A DNA stretch of 34,539 bases from Lyngbya aestuarii BL J. Its GTDB lineage: Bacteria; Cyanobacteriota; Cyanobacteriia; Cyanobacteriales; Microcoleaceae. Below, in pieces: positions 25,179-34,539 of this stretch (the first letter of the stretch is position 1; each line of letters begins with the position of its first letter). Both the position numbers and the translations under genes were made by a program. The notes under the pieces were generated by a model. It had not been told where the DNA came from. It worked only from the letters and a program-made list of their open reading frames with translations, and made no database searches. The stretch covers positions 1 through 34,539 of the forward strand of contig NZ_AUZM01000063.1 of the NCBI RefSeq assembly GCF_000478195.2. The letters run 5' to 3'.

Positions 25179-26276
25179 ATGTCCCAAATAATTACAACCC
25201 CTGAAATTACGCCATTACCTGGCGGTGGCTTTCTATTTCGAGGCGCAACTCAACAACCTAATAGTTTCCTGGGTTCAAATTTTGGTGATGAGATCTCAGG
25301 AGGGGATCTTGATGATCTCATATTTGGCTTTGAGGGTAATGATACCATCAGAGGTCTGGGTGGAAACGATACCCTTTTAGGAAATCAAGATGAAGATCTC
25401 ATTTATGGAGGGGCTGATGAAGATCTGATCTTTTCCGGTAAAGATAACGATACAATCAGTGGCGATCAAGGAGATGACTTTCTTTTCGGAGACGACGGAA
25501 ATGACTTGATCAGAGGTGGAGAAGGTAACGACACCGCTTTTGGGGGAGATGGAGATGACACCCTCATTGATAACGAAGGCGATGATATCCTCATCGGTAA
25601 CAAAGGCAATGACTTGATCTCCAGCGGAGAAGGTAACGATCTCTTATTTGGTGGACAAGACAACGATACCCTAATTGCAGGTAAAGGAAATGACCAGTTA
25701 TTCGGCGATATAGGTAACGATAGCCTCAGTGCCGGAGAGGGTGACGATACTGCTTTTGGCGGTGAAGGAAATGATACCGTTGATGGTGGCATCGGAAATG
25801 ACCTCCTATTTGGAAATCAAGGAGAAGATATTCTCCGGGGTGGAATGGGAGATGACACAATGTTCGGGGGTTTAGGTCAGGATCTTCTTGAAGGGGGTTC
25901 TGGAAATGATTTCCTCGTCGGTGGTCAGGGAAATGATACGCTGACGGGTGGTGAAGGTGCGGATACTTTTGCATTCTCTTTCTTTGGATCGGAAAATACA
26001 GATACACTGACAGATTTTGATCCAACTGAAGATGTTATTCAACTCTCCAATACTGTCTTTAGTGCTTTAGACGGTAGCATTGACCCGAGCAAGTTTACCA
26101 CTGTTAATAACTTTGATCCAAACAATCCAAATAACAGTCAAATTCAAGGTGCTAACTTAATCTACGACCAAACTCAGGGTTTATTATATTACGTTGATGA
26201 ATTAGGCGTTGCTTCACCGATTGCTCAATGGGAAAACAAACCTAATCTGGGATTCGATGACTTTGAAATCATCTAA
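25179..26276 (+). CDS. RTX (hemolysin-type calcium-binding repeat) protein
   Basis: 365 residues. From about residue 30 to 265 there are about 25 consecutive nonapeptides of the GGxGxDxUx type, for example GGEGNDTAF, GGDGDDTLI, GGMGDDTMF and GGQGNDTLT. In calcium these form a parallel beta-roll. A typical C-terminal segment follows (ADTFAFSFFGSENTDTLTDFDPTEDVIQLS), seen in many secreted cyanobacterial RTX proteins and probably carrying the type I secretion information. There is no N-terminal signal peptide, as expected for type I secretion, and no secretion genes are in the window. No enzymatic domain is visible, so a structural surface protein (as for the gliding protein oscillin) is plausible. 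Only 71 bases separate it from the TPR-GT61 gene on the same strand. Confidence 0.9.
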   Translation: MSQIITTPEITPLPGGGFLFRGATQQPNSFLGSNFGDEISGGDLDDLIFGFEGNDTIRGLGGNDTLLGNQDEDLIYGGADEDLIFSGKDNDTISGDQGDDFLFGDDGNDLIRGGEGNDTAFGGDGDDTLIDNEGDDILIGNKGNDLISSGEGNDLLFGGQDNDTLIAGKGNDQLFGDIGNDSLSAGEGDDTAFGGEGNDTVDGGIGNDLLFGNQGEDILRGGMGDDTMFGGLGQDLLEGGSGNDFLVGGQGNDTLTGGEGADTFAFSFFGSENTDTLTDFDPTEDVIQLSNTVFSALDGSIDPSKFTTVNNFDPNNPNNSQIQGANLIYDQTQGLLYYVDELGVASPIAQWENKPNLGFDDFEII

Positions 26277-26347
26277 TTTCTAAAACATAGACTGAGCATT
26301 TAGATCTATCTTCTATCAACAACACTCATTAAGTCTCTCTAAATACC

Positions 26348-29300
26348 ATGCATCATACCGCTGAAGCTCTCGCAAAAAGAGGTCTAAACTGCTATCAGCA
26401 AGGACAGTTTGAGACTGCAATTTATTACTACCAGGAAGCTCTGAGCCAAAGACCGATTTGGCCAGAGATTTATATGAACCAAGGTTTAGTTCTTGATAAT
26501 CTTAATCAGGTTCAGGGTGCAATTTACAGTTATCAAAAAGCAATTGAACAAAATTCAAATTATATTCAAGCTTATTATCATTTAGGCATTGCCTATCAAA
26601 AAGAGGGTCAAACTGATTCAGCAATCAATACCTATAAACAAGCGATTGAAGTCTCAAAAAAATTAAATTTACCGCCAGAAGCTCAGAGTCATTACTTGAT
26701 TGATATTTATAATCATCTGGGCTATCTGCTCATTTCTGTTCAGGAAATACAAGAAGCGATTTATATTTTTGAAAGTGGAATTAATCAATTTAAACAGGAA
26801 GCAACTTTACACAATAATTTAGGTCAGGCTTTACTGGAGTTTAAGCAAGAATCAAAAGCGTTAACTTGTTTTCAAAATGCGGTTGAATTGGAGCCAAAAA
26901 ATGATATTTTTCTTCAAAATTTGGGGAAAACATTTCAAGCTTTAAATCTTCATCAGGATGCCATTAAAAGTTTTAAACGTGCAATTAAGCTTCAACCCGA
27001 ATCTATTTTTGCCCACAGTGCTTTGGGTGAAAGTTTAATCTCTATTGGTCAATTTAAGTCAGCGATCGCTAGCTTAAAAATTGCTATTTTTAGCCAAAAT
27101 AAATTTATTGATGACTATTGTAGTCGCGCTCAGTCGTTGACGGGAAAAGATGAGCTTGAAAAGGCAATTATTGCTTGTGCCAATTTTTTAAATTCTTTGC
27201 AGGTTGATAGTGACTTTCCTCGCATTCTTGACTATCTTAATCAAACCTATATCCATCTTGGGAATACTTTAGTTGAATCAAAGCAATATCAAAAAGCAGA
27301 ACCTTATTATCACAAATCGCTGCAAATTAATCCTCGGTCTAATGAGGCATATTTTCAACTAAACTTTTGTTTAGAAAAGCAAGGAAAATGGAATGCTACT
27401 CAAGTCATTAAACAAGTGCTTGAGGAAATTAATCCTACACTAGATGATGAGAGTTACAAGATAAATACTGCCAAAAAACAGTATAATTATCATCATAATC
27501 ATCAAAACCTTGGACTTCTTGAATCTAACTCAAATCTAGAAAAATGTGAGGGATTAAACTGTCAAATTTGTCTCAAAGAAGTCTTCAGTAAATTCAATAT
27601 TAAACCGTTAGGAGAAAATCTTTTTTCTTGTGAATTTGTTGATCAATCTTTAGTTTCAGAGCCTCAAGTTAGTCTCTCTAAATTTCAGTATGGACGAGTT
27701 TTGGCTGCTCCTCAAAAAAATAATTGGTTAGTTTGTGATCAGATCGCTATTTGGAATGCACAACACCAATTCATCCCTGAACTTTCTCGGAGTTATCCGG
27801 GTCAATTACCCTTCTGTAAACAGGAACACAGCTTCCCAAACTCCTATTTTGATCCCAATCATTTTCAGCCAGAAGAACAATCTAAGTTAGAATTAATCGA
27901 GGGAAATGTTGCCGTTTTATCCGGCTTATCGGGAAATGTTTATTTTCACTGGATGGTTGATATTTTACCTAGACTTGAAATTTTACGAAAACGAGGTTAT
28001 GCTTGGAATCAGATAGATTGGTTTGTTGTAAATAGTATTCAGCAACCCTTTCAGCGAGAAACTTTAGAAAAGTTAGGAATTCCTCTTACAAAAATTATTG
28101 AAAGTGATCGCTGTCCTTATCTCGAAGCTGAAAAATTAATCGTTCCCTCTTTTTCGAGCGATTTAGGATGGCTATCTTCTGAAGCATTAGCCTTCCATCG
28201 AAGCCTCTTTTTAAACTCAAAAACACCCCATCCTCCGAACTTACCCACTCGCATTTATATCAGTCGAGAACAGGCGAGTTATCGTCGAATTATCAACGAA
28301 ACAGAGGTGGTTTCTTGGCTCAGTCAATGGGGATTTGTTCGAGTTGAACTAGAGTCGATGTCAGTCCAAGAACAAGCCACTTTATTTGCCAATGCTGAGA
28401 TTATTGTATCGGCTCATGGTAGTGGTTTAACAAATATTATGTTTTGTTGTCCGGGAACAACAGTGATTGAACTGGTTTCACCCCACTATATTCGCCATTA
28501 TTATTGGGTCATTAGTCAGCAACTAAAATTGCAACATTTCTACATAAAAGGCGAAGAGTTTGGCTGTTATCCCGTTCGACAGCTGATGTATCCCAACCCT
28601 TTAACTGAAGATATTCTGATTTCCTTAAAATCTCTTGAAAAAGTTATGAAAGTAGCTGACATTATCCAAAACCCAACCATGCTCTCCTTTAAACCCCCAA
28701 TCTCGAACCCAGTTATGTACCTTAACAAAAACAAAATAACACCCAATTCTACCCTTCAACCTGCAAAACCTGCGATCAAAACATCTACAGCTTCCACTCA
28801 ATCTGGATTGTGTTTAAACTCCGAAGATACAGATATTTATCTACACGGAGCCGAAGCCCTTTATACTCAGAAACAATATGAACAAGCAGCAGTAGCTTGT
28901 CAGCGAATAATCAGCATTAAACCGAATGCAAAAGCGTATAAAATCCTGGGAAATGTACGACAAAATCAAGGTCAACTTGAAGAAGCCAAAGATTGTTATG
29001 CTAAAGCCATTCAACTTCAGCCAGATTTTGCGGAAGTCTTTTGTAATTTAGGTACATTATACGCCCAACAACAAGAGTGGCAACCCGCAATTATTTGTTA
29101 TCAAAAAGCGATTACTTTACAACCGAGATTAGCGATTGCTTACCGTAACTTAGCCCGGACTTGGACTCAGTTAGGGAAAAAAGAAGAAGCCGCAGAATGT
29201 TGGTTTCATGCCTATACGCTGAATCCAGAAGCTGTATCTGCCGAAGAATATTTACACTTAGGAAATTCATTACTTGAGATTGGATTAGTTGAACGAGCAA

Positions 29301-31651
29301 TTTCTTCTTATTGTCAGGCGATTCAATCCAATCCTTATTCTCAAGAATCTTATAAATACTTGGGTAAAGCCATGAAACGCCAGATGCAGTTGAGTCAAGA
29401 GGCGCTGGAATATCAGAGTATAGTTGCTTTGAATGCGGTAGGTTCTTTACCCGGTTACAAGCCCGAATATGAGATGCAAAATGAGGAGATCAATTCACTC
29501 TCCTCTCAACAGGATAAAAGATCTCTCAAAGGTTTACGAGGCTTCTTTAATAATTTATTTTCACCATTTAATTCTGAACCCGAAGTATCATCCGCTATTT
29601 TAGAAGCAACGTTACCAACACGAGGAAAAAACAATCACACAGTTTTCCAAGTTTCTTCATTACAAGAGGTTAATCATCAATCCGAAGATCAAGAATCAAG
29701 TACCAATCAGTCTCACCACATTGAACACCAAATATTATCTAATTCTCAACTTCAACTCCATCAATCTTTTCTAGAAAGTCAACCTCAACAAAATATTCCA
29801 TCACTCTCGCAAAAATCCCAAGTTGAATACTATATTAGACAAGCAGAAACAGAGGCTCAACTTGGAAATTTACCAGCCGCAATAGAAGCTTGTCAGCAAG
29901 CGCTTCAAATTCAACCTGATACCGCAATTGCTTATAAAATATTAGGACAAATTGAACAAGCTCAGGGTCATCGAAAGTCTGCTCAGAATTTATATGAAAA
30001 AGCAATTGATTTTGGCTGGAAAGATGCAGAAGTTTATCTCAATTTAGGAACACTTTGCGCTCAACAACAACAATGGAAAGATGCTGTTAAGTATTATCAG
30101 CATTCTCTAAAAATTAATCCCAAATCAATAGTTGTTTATCAGAATTTGTCAAAAGTTTGGAAACAACTTGATAAACCTTTAGAAAGTGCGGGATGTTTGT
30201 ATGAAGCTTATAGTTTAGAGCCACAACGAGCGACTGCTAAAGACCATTTTAACTTAGGAAATACTTTACTCAAGCAAAATCAGATTACATCAGCGATTGC
30301 TTGTTATAAACGAGTGATTGAAATGGACTCAACTTTAACCGCAGCCTATCAACATCTGAGTGAGGCTTTAAAACGTCAAGGTAAACTTGATGAAGCAGAA
30401 TTTTATTTACAAAAACTAGAACAACTTCATTATCCAACAATCTCAATTCAAAAAGATAGTAAACCTCAGAATAATAACCATAACTTCTTGAATGGATATA
30501 ATGGTCATCAGAGTTCTGAGTTAGATAAGATTACTTCAATTTCACCAATACATTTGAATGGTCACAATGGTCATCTAAATGGAAAGCACGAGTTAGACTC
30601 AAAAGTTGATACGATAGAGTTTTCAGAACAATCAGAAAAAGTTGAAGTTTTCGCAACTGAAAAATATTCTGAAACCCTTCAAAATGCTGATTATTATCTC
30701 AAAGAAGCAGAAGATTATTTAAAAAAAAAGCAGTTTCATAAAGCAATTATTTCTTGTCAAAAGTTGATTAAAATTCAGCCTGACTTAGCAATTGCTTATA
30801 AACTGTGGGGAAATGCTTTGCAAGGTTTAGATCGAGTTGAAGAAGCCAAAAAACAGTACAATCAAGCACTAAATCTAGATCCTAGTTTTGCTGAAGTACA
30901 TACTAATTTAGGCAGTTTATATGCCAAAGATCAACAATGGGATTCAGCGATTTCTTGCTATCAAAAAGCGATTTCTCTTAAACCCAATTTAGCTTCTACT
31001 TATCGCAACTTGGCGAAAGTTTGGAAACACTTAGGAAAAGCTGAGGAATGGGCTAACTGTTGGTATCAAGCTTTAACTTTAGAACCCGAGAATGTTCCGA
31101 TTGAAGAACAGGTAAAATTTGCTCAGGCTTTGATTACATTAGGAAAGCTTGATTGGGCGATTTTCTGCTATCAACAAGTGATTCAAGTCGATCAATCTCA
31201 ACTCGAACCCTATCGAAATTTAGGAGAAATATTCATCACAAAACAACAATGGGAAGAAGCGATCGCTATCTATCATCAAGCGATTGAATATCATCCTCAA
31301 AAGTCAGAATTTTACTGTAAATTAGGTCAAGTTCTGACTCTAATTGAAGATTGGGAAGACGCGATTACCGCTTATCAGCAAGCTCTTGATCTCGATCCAA
31401 ATTTAGCCACAGCCTATCATAACCTCGCAGAAATTTGGGTCGCTCAGGCTCAGTTTGATCAAGCCATTCGTTGCTATCAACAGTTAATCGAGTTAGAACC
31501 TAAAAATTGGGAAGCCTACCATAAATTAGGAGATATTCTTCAAGAAAAAGGTCTACTTGATGAAGCAGTTGAGGCATATCGTCAAGCCATTGAACTGACG
31601 GAAACTGAATCCTCATCCGTTGAAAATATTGAAGTCGAAACAAAAAATTGA
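26348..31651 (+). CDS. Giant TPR protein with central GT61 (DUF563) glycosyltransferase domain
   Basis: 1767 residues. Residues about 1-350: eight or more TPRs (AEALAKRGLNCYQQGQFETAI is the first). Residues about 418-765: a GT61 domain, with NVYFHWMVDILPRLEIL (about 528), RIYISREQASYRRI, FANAEIIVSAHGSGLTNIMF (about 680-700) and GTTVIELVSP. This is the arrangement of plant xylosyl/arabinosyl and bacterial GT61 enzymes. Then three TPR modules at about 828-1020, 1158-1350 and 1445-1640 that are copies of one another, with further TPRs to 1752. The linkers are Gln/Ser/Asn-rich and include an N-G-H-rich stretch (NGYNGH, NGHNGH). There is no signal peptide, so it probably acts in the cytoplasm, with TPRs binding a protein partner or acceptor. 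Sugar and acceptor are unknown. Confidence 0.9.
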   Translation: MHHTAEALAKRGLNCYQQGQFETAIYYYQEALSQRPIWPEIYMNQGLVLDNLNQVQGAIYSYQKAIEQNSNYIQAYYHLGIAYQKEGQTDSAINTYKQAIEVSKKLNLPPEAQSHYLIDIYNHLGYLLISVQEIQEAIYIFESGINQFKQEATLHNNLGQALLEFKQESKALTCFQNAVELEPKNDIFLQNLGKTFQALNLHQDAIKSFKRAIKLQPESIFAHSALGESLISIGQFKSAIASLKIAIFSQNKFIDDYCSRAQSLTGKDELEKAIIACANFLNSLQVDSDFPRILDYLNQTYIHLGNTLVESKQYQKAEPYYHKSLQINPRSNEAYFQLNFCLEKQGKWNATQVIKQVLEEINPTLDDESYKINTAKKQYNYHHNHQNLGLLESNSNLEKCEGLNCQICLKEVFSKFNIKPLGENLFSCEFVDQSLVSEPQVSLSKFQYGRVLAAPQKNNWLVCDQIAIWNAQHQFIPELSRSYPGQLPFCKQEHSFPNSYFDPNHFQPEEQSKLELIEGNVAVLSGLSGNVYFHWMVDILPRLEILRKRGYAWNQIDWFVVNSIQQPFQRETLEKLGIPLTKIIESDRCPYLEAEKLIVPSFSSDLGWLSSEALAFHRSLFLNSKTPHPPNLPTRIYISREQASYRRIINETEVVSWLSQWGFVRVELESMSVQEQATLFANAEIIVSAHGSGLTNIMFCCPGTTVIELVSPHYIRHYYWVISQQLKLQHFYIKGEEFGCYPVRQLMYPNPLTEDILISLKSLEKVMKVADIIQNPTMLSFKPPISNPVMYLNKNKITPNSTLQPAKPAIKTSTASTQSGLCLNSEDTDIYLHGAEALYTQKQYEQAAVACQRIISIKPNAKAYKILGNVRQNQGQLEEAKDCYAKAIQLQPDFAEVFCNLGTLYAQQQEWQPAIICYQKAITLQPRLAIAYRNLARTWTQLGKKEEAAECWFHAYTLNPEAVSAEEYLHLGNSLLEIGLVERAISSYCQAIQSNPYSQESYKYLGKAMKRQMQLSQEALEYQSIVALNAVGSLPGYKPEYEMQNEEINSLSSQQDKRSLKGLRGFFNNLFSPFNSEPEVSSAILEATLPTRGKNNHTVFQVSSLQEVNHQSEDQESSTNQSHHIEHQILSNSQLQLHQSFLESQPQQNIPSLSQKSQVEYYIRQAETEAQLGNLPAAIEACQQALQIQPDTAIAYKILGQIEQAQGHRKSAQNLYEKAIDFGWKDAEVYLNLGTLCAQQQQWKDAVKYYQHSLKINPKSIVVYQNLSKVWKQLDKPLESAGCLYEAYSLEPQRATAKDHFNLGNTLLKQNQITSAIACYKRVIEMDSTLTAAYQHLSEALKRQGKLDEAEFYLQKLEQLHYPTISIQKDSKPQNNNHNFLNGYNGHQSSELDKITSISPIHLNGHNGHLNGKHELDSKVDTIEFSEQSEKVEVFATEKYSETLQNADYYLKEAEDYLKKKQFHKAIISCQKLIKIQPDLAIAYKLWGNALQGLDRVEEAKKQYNQALNLDPSFAEVHTNLGSLYAKDQQWDSAISCYQKAISLKPNLASTYRNLAKVWKHLGKAEEWANCWYQALTLEPENVPIEEQVKFAQALITLGKLDWAIFCYQQVIQVDQSQLEPYRNLGEIFITKQQWEEAIAIYHQAIEYHPQKSEFYCKLGQVLTLIEDWEDAITAYQQALDLDPNLATAYHNLAEIWVAQAQFDQAIRCYQQLIELEPKNWEAYHKLGDILQEKGLLDEAVEAYRQAIELTETESSSVENIEVETKN

Positions 31652-31656
31652 AAAAC

Positions 31657-31680
31657 GATCCGGATTCCGATATCCGGGTC
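31657..31680 (+). terminator. Hairpin after the TPR-GT61 gene
   Basis: GATCCGGAT (31657-31665) pairs with ATCCGGGTC (31672-31680), one G-T pair, loop TCCGAT, six bases after the stop codon. No T run follows, so it may be an attenuator or RNA-stabilising structure between the two TPR genes rather than a full terminator. Confidence 0.5.
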
Positions 31681-31770
31681 TGTATAAATTAATTAGATGC
31701 TCTAAAAGTTTAGGTCTCCCTGACTGACTTTCCACCCGTCCGCTCAATACCCTCTACGAGCCATACTTCA

Positions 31771-34539
31771 ATGTCTAACCGCAGTCAAGCTCAACTCGTC
31801 TCTCCTTTGAGTCAATCTGATCAAGTTTCCGAATCTCTTCAAGAAAAACAGTTGGTCGATAAAGGATCTATTGTCTTGAGTCAGCATAGCAGACAACCCA
31901 AATTAAATCCCGCCTTATCTCATTATAATCTTGGACTTGCCTTAGCTAAAAAAGGTAAATTAGAAGAAGCGATTAATGCTTATCAACAAGCAATTAAAAT
32001 TGATTCAAAACTAGCTAAAGCTTATCATAACTTAGGTGAAATTTTAAGTCAAAAAGAGCAGTGGCAAGAAGCGATAGAAGCTTATCAAAAAGCGATAGAT
32101 ATAGATCCAAAAGTTTCTTGGAGTCATAACAGCTTAGGCAATGCGTTATTCAAGTTAGAAAAATTTCAAGCAGCAGTTAAAGCTTATCAAGACGCGATTG
32201 AACTTAATCCTAAGTGTTCTTGGAGTTATAACAGTTTAGGAGATACTTTACTGCGATTAAATCAGTGGAAAGAAGCAGTAGAAGTTTATCAAAAAGCAAT
32301 TGAACTTAATCCTGATTTTCCTTGGTCTTATTATAACTTAGGTGAGGTATTAGCTCAACTCGGAAAGTGGGATGAAGCAGTCATAGCTTATCGCAAAGCC
32401 CTAAAGCTAGAGTCAGATTTACCAAAAATCTATGAAAAATTAGGGGATGCTTTGCAACAGCAAATGCGACTTTATGCAGAAGAAGCAATTAATTTATATC
32501 ATCAGGCAATACAGCAAAATCATGATGATGTAGAACTCTATCATAAAGCTTTAGAAATTCAACCCAACAACGCAGAGTTATATTTGCAATTATGTCAGCT
32601 ATTAGTAATAAAAAATGAATTAGACGAAGCTATTATTTTTTATAATATGGGATTGCAAGCTGACTCAGCAAAGTCAGAGATATCTGAAAAATTTGACTTA
32701 ATGGAGTTGGGAAATGCCTGTGTTAAAAAGGGAAAATTAAAAGAAGCGATTTTCTTTTATCAAGAATCCCTAAATAATCATCCAGATAATGACTTTATTT
32801 CTTGGCAATTACAGAATGCTATAGCCATACAAAATCGGGAATTTACTTATTCATTGGAAATGGTTGAATACCTACGTCTTGTAGAACCCCAACCCTTAAC
32901 CTTAAATACCAGTGAACGACCCGTTATTTCAATTATTATTCCGGTTTACAACCAAATTGTACACACTTATAATTGCTTAAGATCCCTAGCAGAAACTTTG
33001 GATGGTTCTCTGCCTTTTGAAGTGATTGTAATGGACGATCACTCCAAGGATAATACTCAAGAAGTGCTGAGAAAAGTCTCTGGAATTAAGTCAGTTTTTA
33101 ACGAACAAAACTTGGGCTTTATCGGATCTTGTAATCGGGGAGCAAGTTTGGCGAAAGGCGAATATTTATTCTTTCTAAATAATGATACAGTCGTCATGCC
33201 TAACTGCTTTCAAGAACTGTTAAACACCTTCAAGCAGATACCCAATGCTGGATTAGTCGGTGCTAAATTTTTATATCCTAATGGAAAACTGCAAGAAGCA
33301 GGAGGGATTATCTGGCAAGATGGTTCGGCTTGGAATTATGGCAGATTAGATCATCCAAATAAACCCGAATATTGTTATTTACGGGAAGTAGATTATTGTT
33401 CGGGTGCTGGAATTATGATTCCCACCAAACTCTGGAGAGAAATAGGAGGTTTTGATGTTCGTTATAAACCTGCTTATTATGAAGATACTGACCTAGCATT
33501 TGAAGTAAGAAAGGCTGGATATAAAGTCTTATATCAACCCTTGGCAAAAATTGTTCATTTTGAAGGAATATCTTCAGGAAAAGACGTAACAAAAGGGGTA
33601 AAAAAATATCAGGTTGTTAATCATCAAAAATTCATTGAAAAATGGCAGGATGTTTTAAAGCTTCATCGACCCAATGCAGTTGAACCTCATTTAGAGCGAG
33701 AAAGACCTGTACAAAAGCGACTATTAATGATAGACGCTTGTATGTTAACCCCAGACCAAGATTCAGGTTCAGTTACAGCTTTTAACTTAATTAAAATCTT
33801 TCAATCTCTGAATTACAAAGTTACTTTTGCGCCGGACAACTTATTGTATGTTGAAAAGTATACCGAAGATTTACAACGATTAGGAGTAGAGTGTTTATAT
33901 TGTTCTTATGTTACTTCGATTCAATCTCATTTAGAAGCTTATGGTAGTGAGTATGATGTCGTCTACTTAGCCAGATTAGAATTTACTGAAAAACACATAG
34001 ATAACGTCAGAAAATTTGCACCTCAAGCAAAAATAATATACGACACAGTTGATTTACACTATCTACGAGAGGAAAGAGAAGCCAAGCTCAAAAATAGTTT
34101 TGAACTATCTGAAAAAGCAATGAAGACAAAAGAGCGAGAATTAGCGTTAATGGCAAAAGCAGACTGCACATTGGTTGTTAGTATGATGGAAAAACAAATG
34201 TTGGAACGGGAAAATCCTGACTTACAAAATATAGAATTTTTTAATATGCCCAGAGATATATATGGTGCAGCTAAAGGATTTGAGGACAGAAAAAATATCT
34301 TATTTATAGGTGGATTCCAACATCCTCCAAATGTAGATGCAGTGCTTTATTTTGTGCAAGATGTGTTTCCTCTAATCAAGCAACAAGTGAATGATATTAA
34401 AATTTTTGTTATCGGGAGTAAAGCCCCGGAAGAAATTTTGAATTTATCATCTGAGGATGTAATCATCACAGGTCATGTACCCGATATTTCGGAGTATTTT
34501 AATAACTGCAAACTCTCAGTAGCTCCTTTAAGATATGGT
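31771..34539 (+). CDS. TPR protein with GT2 and GT4 glycosyltransferase domains, 3' end outside window
   Basis: The frame is open from the ATG at 31771 to the last base (923 codons) with no stop, so the protein is incomplete here. Residues about 48-350: TPRs, the first HYNLGLALAKKGKLEEAINAYQQAI, with strikingly regular AYQKAI / WSHNSLG repeats. Residues about 385-630: GT-A domain of the GT2 family (SIIIPVYNQ at 387, VIVMDDHSKDN at about 422, FLNNDTVVMP, CSGAGIMIP, and YYEDTDLAFEVRKAGYKV at about 570), the rhamnosyltransferase-like branch. From about residue 650: a GT-B domain of the GT4 type (LLMIDACMLTPDQDSGSV, YDTVDLHYLREERE, NILFIGGFQHPPNVDAV, ISEYFNNCKLSVAPLRYG). Two transferase domains in one chain suggest sequential addition of two sugars. 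It starts 119 bases after the TPR-GT61 gene. Confidence 0.9.
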   Translation, partial: MSNRSQAQLVSPLSQSDQVSESLQEKQLVDKGSIVLSQHSRQPKLNPALSHYNLGLALAKKGKLEEAINAYQQAIKIDSKLAKAYHNLGEILSQKEQWQEAIEAYQKAIDIDPKVSWSHNSLGNALFKLEKFQAAVKAYQDAIELNPKCSWSYNSLGDTLLRLNQWKEAVEVYQKAIELNPDFPWSYYNLGEVLAQLGKWDEAVIAYRKALKLESDLPKIYEKLGDALQQQMRLYAEEAINLYHQAIQQNHDDVELYHKALEIQPNNAELYLQLCQLLVIKNELDEAIIFYNMGLQADSAKSEISEKFDLMELGNACVKKGKLKEAIFFYQESLNNHPDNDFISWQLQNAIAIQNREFTYSLEMVEYLRLVEPQPLTLNTSERPVISIIIPVYNQIVHTYNCLRSLAETLDGSLPFEVIVMDDHSKDNTQEVLRKVSGIKSVFNEQNLGFIGSCNRGASLAKGEYLFFLNNDTVVMPNCFQELLNTFKQIPNAGLVGAKFLYPNGKLQEAGGIIWQDGSAWNYGRLDHPNKPEYCYLREVDYCSGAGIMIPTKLWREIGGFDVRYKPAYYEDTDLAFEVRKAGYKVLYQPLAKIVHFEGISSGKDVTKGVKKYQVVNHQKFIEKWQDVLKLHRPNAVEPHLERERPVQKRLLMIDACMLTPDQDSGSVTAFNLIKIFQSLNYKVTFAPDNLLYVEKYTEDLQRLGVECLYCSYVTSIQSHLEAYGSEYDVVYLARLEFTEKHIDNVRKFAPQAKIIYDTVDLHYLREEREAKLKNSFELSEKAMKTKERELALMAKADCTLVVSMMEKQMLERENPDLQNIEFFNMPRDIYGAAKGFEDRKNILFIGGFQHPPNVDAVLYFVQDVFPLIKQQVNDIKIFVIGSKAPEEILNLSSEDVIITGHVPDISEYFNNCKLSVAPLRYG

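Noticed and set aside
25466-26025. Long - strand ORFs inside the RTX gene
   Set aside because: Ser/Pro- and His/Pro-rich frames arise mechanically from the antisense of the GGxGxDxxx repeats.

Overview
The window reads as the chromosome of a filamentous, non-heterocystous cyanobacterium (Oscillatoriales-like: Lyngbya, Limnoraphis, Planktothrix or Oscillatoria relatives). The evidence is: many copies of the cyanobacterial HIP1 octamer GCGATCGC (for example near 2086, 3246, 7758, 10033, 13084, 16362, 24449, 27061); a helical carotenoid protein related to the N-terminal domain of OCP; a cyanobacterial-type two-domain ThiE; a DUF4327 protein; and very large TPR-glycosyltransferase proteins next to an RTX protein. 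The genus is inferred, not proven.

Layout. 1-3703 (+): polyamine ABC transporter potA (3' end only), potD, potB, potC. 3713-6882 (-): a methyltransferase and an exported DUF1565 beta-helix protein with a SPOR-like tail. 7117-8440 (+): thiE-thiS. 8483-16629 (-): universal stress protein, DUF4327 protein, MazG, SLH/WD40 protein, secreted endonuclease I, LpxB, and an MsbA-like ABC exporter directly upstream of lpxB. 16921-18671: an IS605-type element with divergent tnpA and tnpB, tnpB frameshifted. 18829-19278 (+): an unrecognised gene carrying an in-frame palindromic insertion. 19293-22455 (-): a polyprenyl-phosphate GT2 and a GT39-type membrane glycosyltransferase. 22456-25178: a gene-poor stretch with a helical carotenoid protein and an EVE-domain pseudogene. 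25179-34539 (+): an RTX protein, a 1767-residue TPR-GT61-TPR protein, and a TPR-GT2-GT4 protein that runs off the end of the window and has no stop codon in it.

Working together. Cell-envelope and glycosylation functions dominate: lipid A synthesis and export (LpxB and ABC exporter), lipid-linked sugar transfer (GT2 and GT39), exported surface proteins (SLH, beta-helix, RTX) and TPR-tethered glycosyltransferases. The most distinctive candidate system is the co-directional RTX / TPR-GT61 / TPR-GT2-GT4 block. It looks like a surface glycoprotein gene followed by the enzymes that could decorate it or build an associated glycan. That role is inferred from gene order and domains only.
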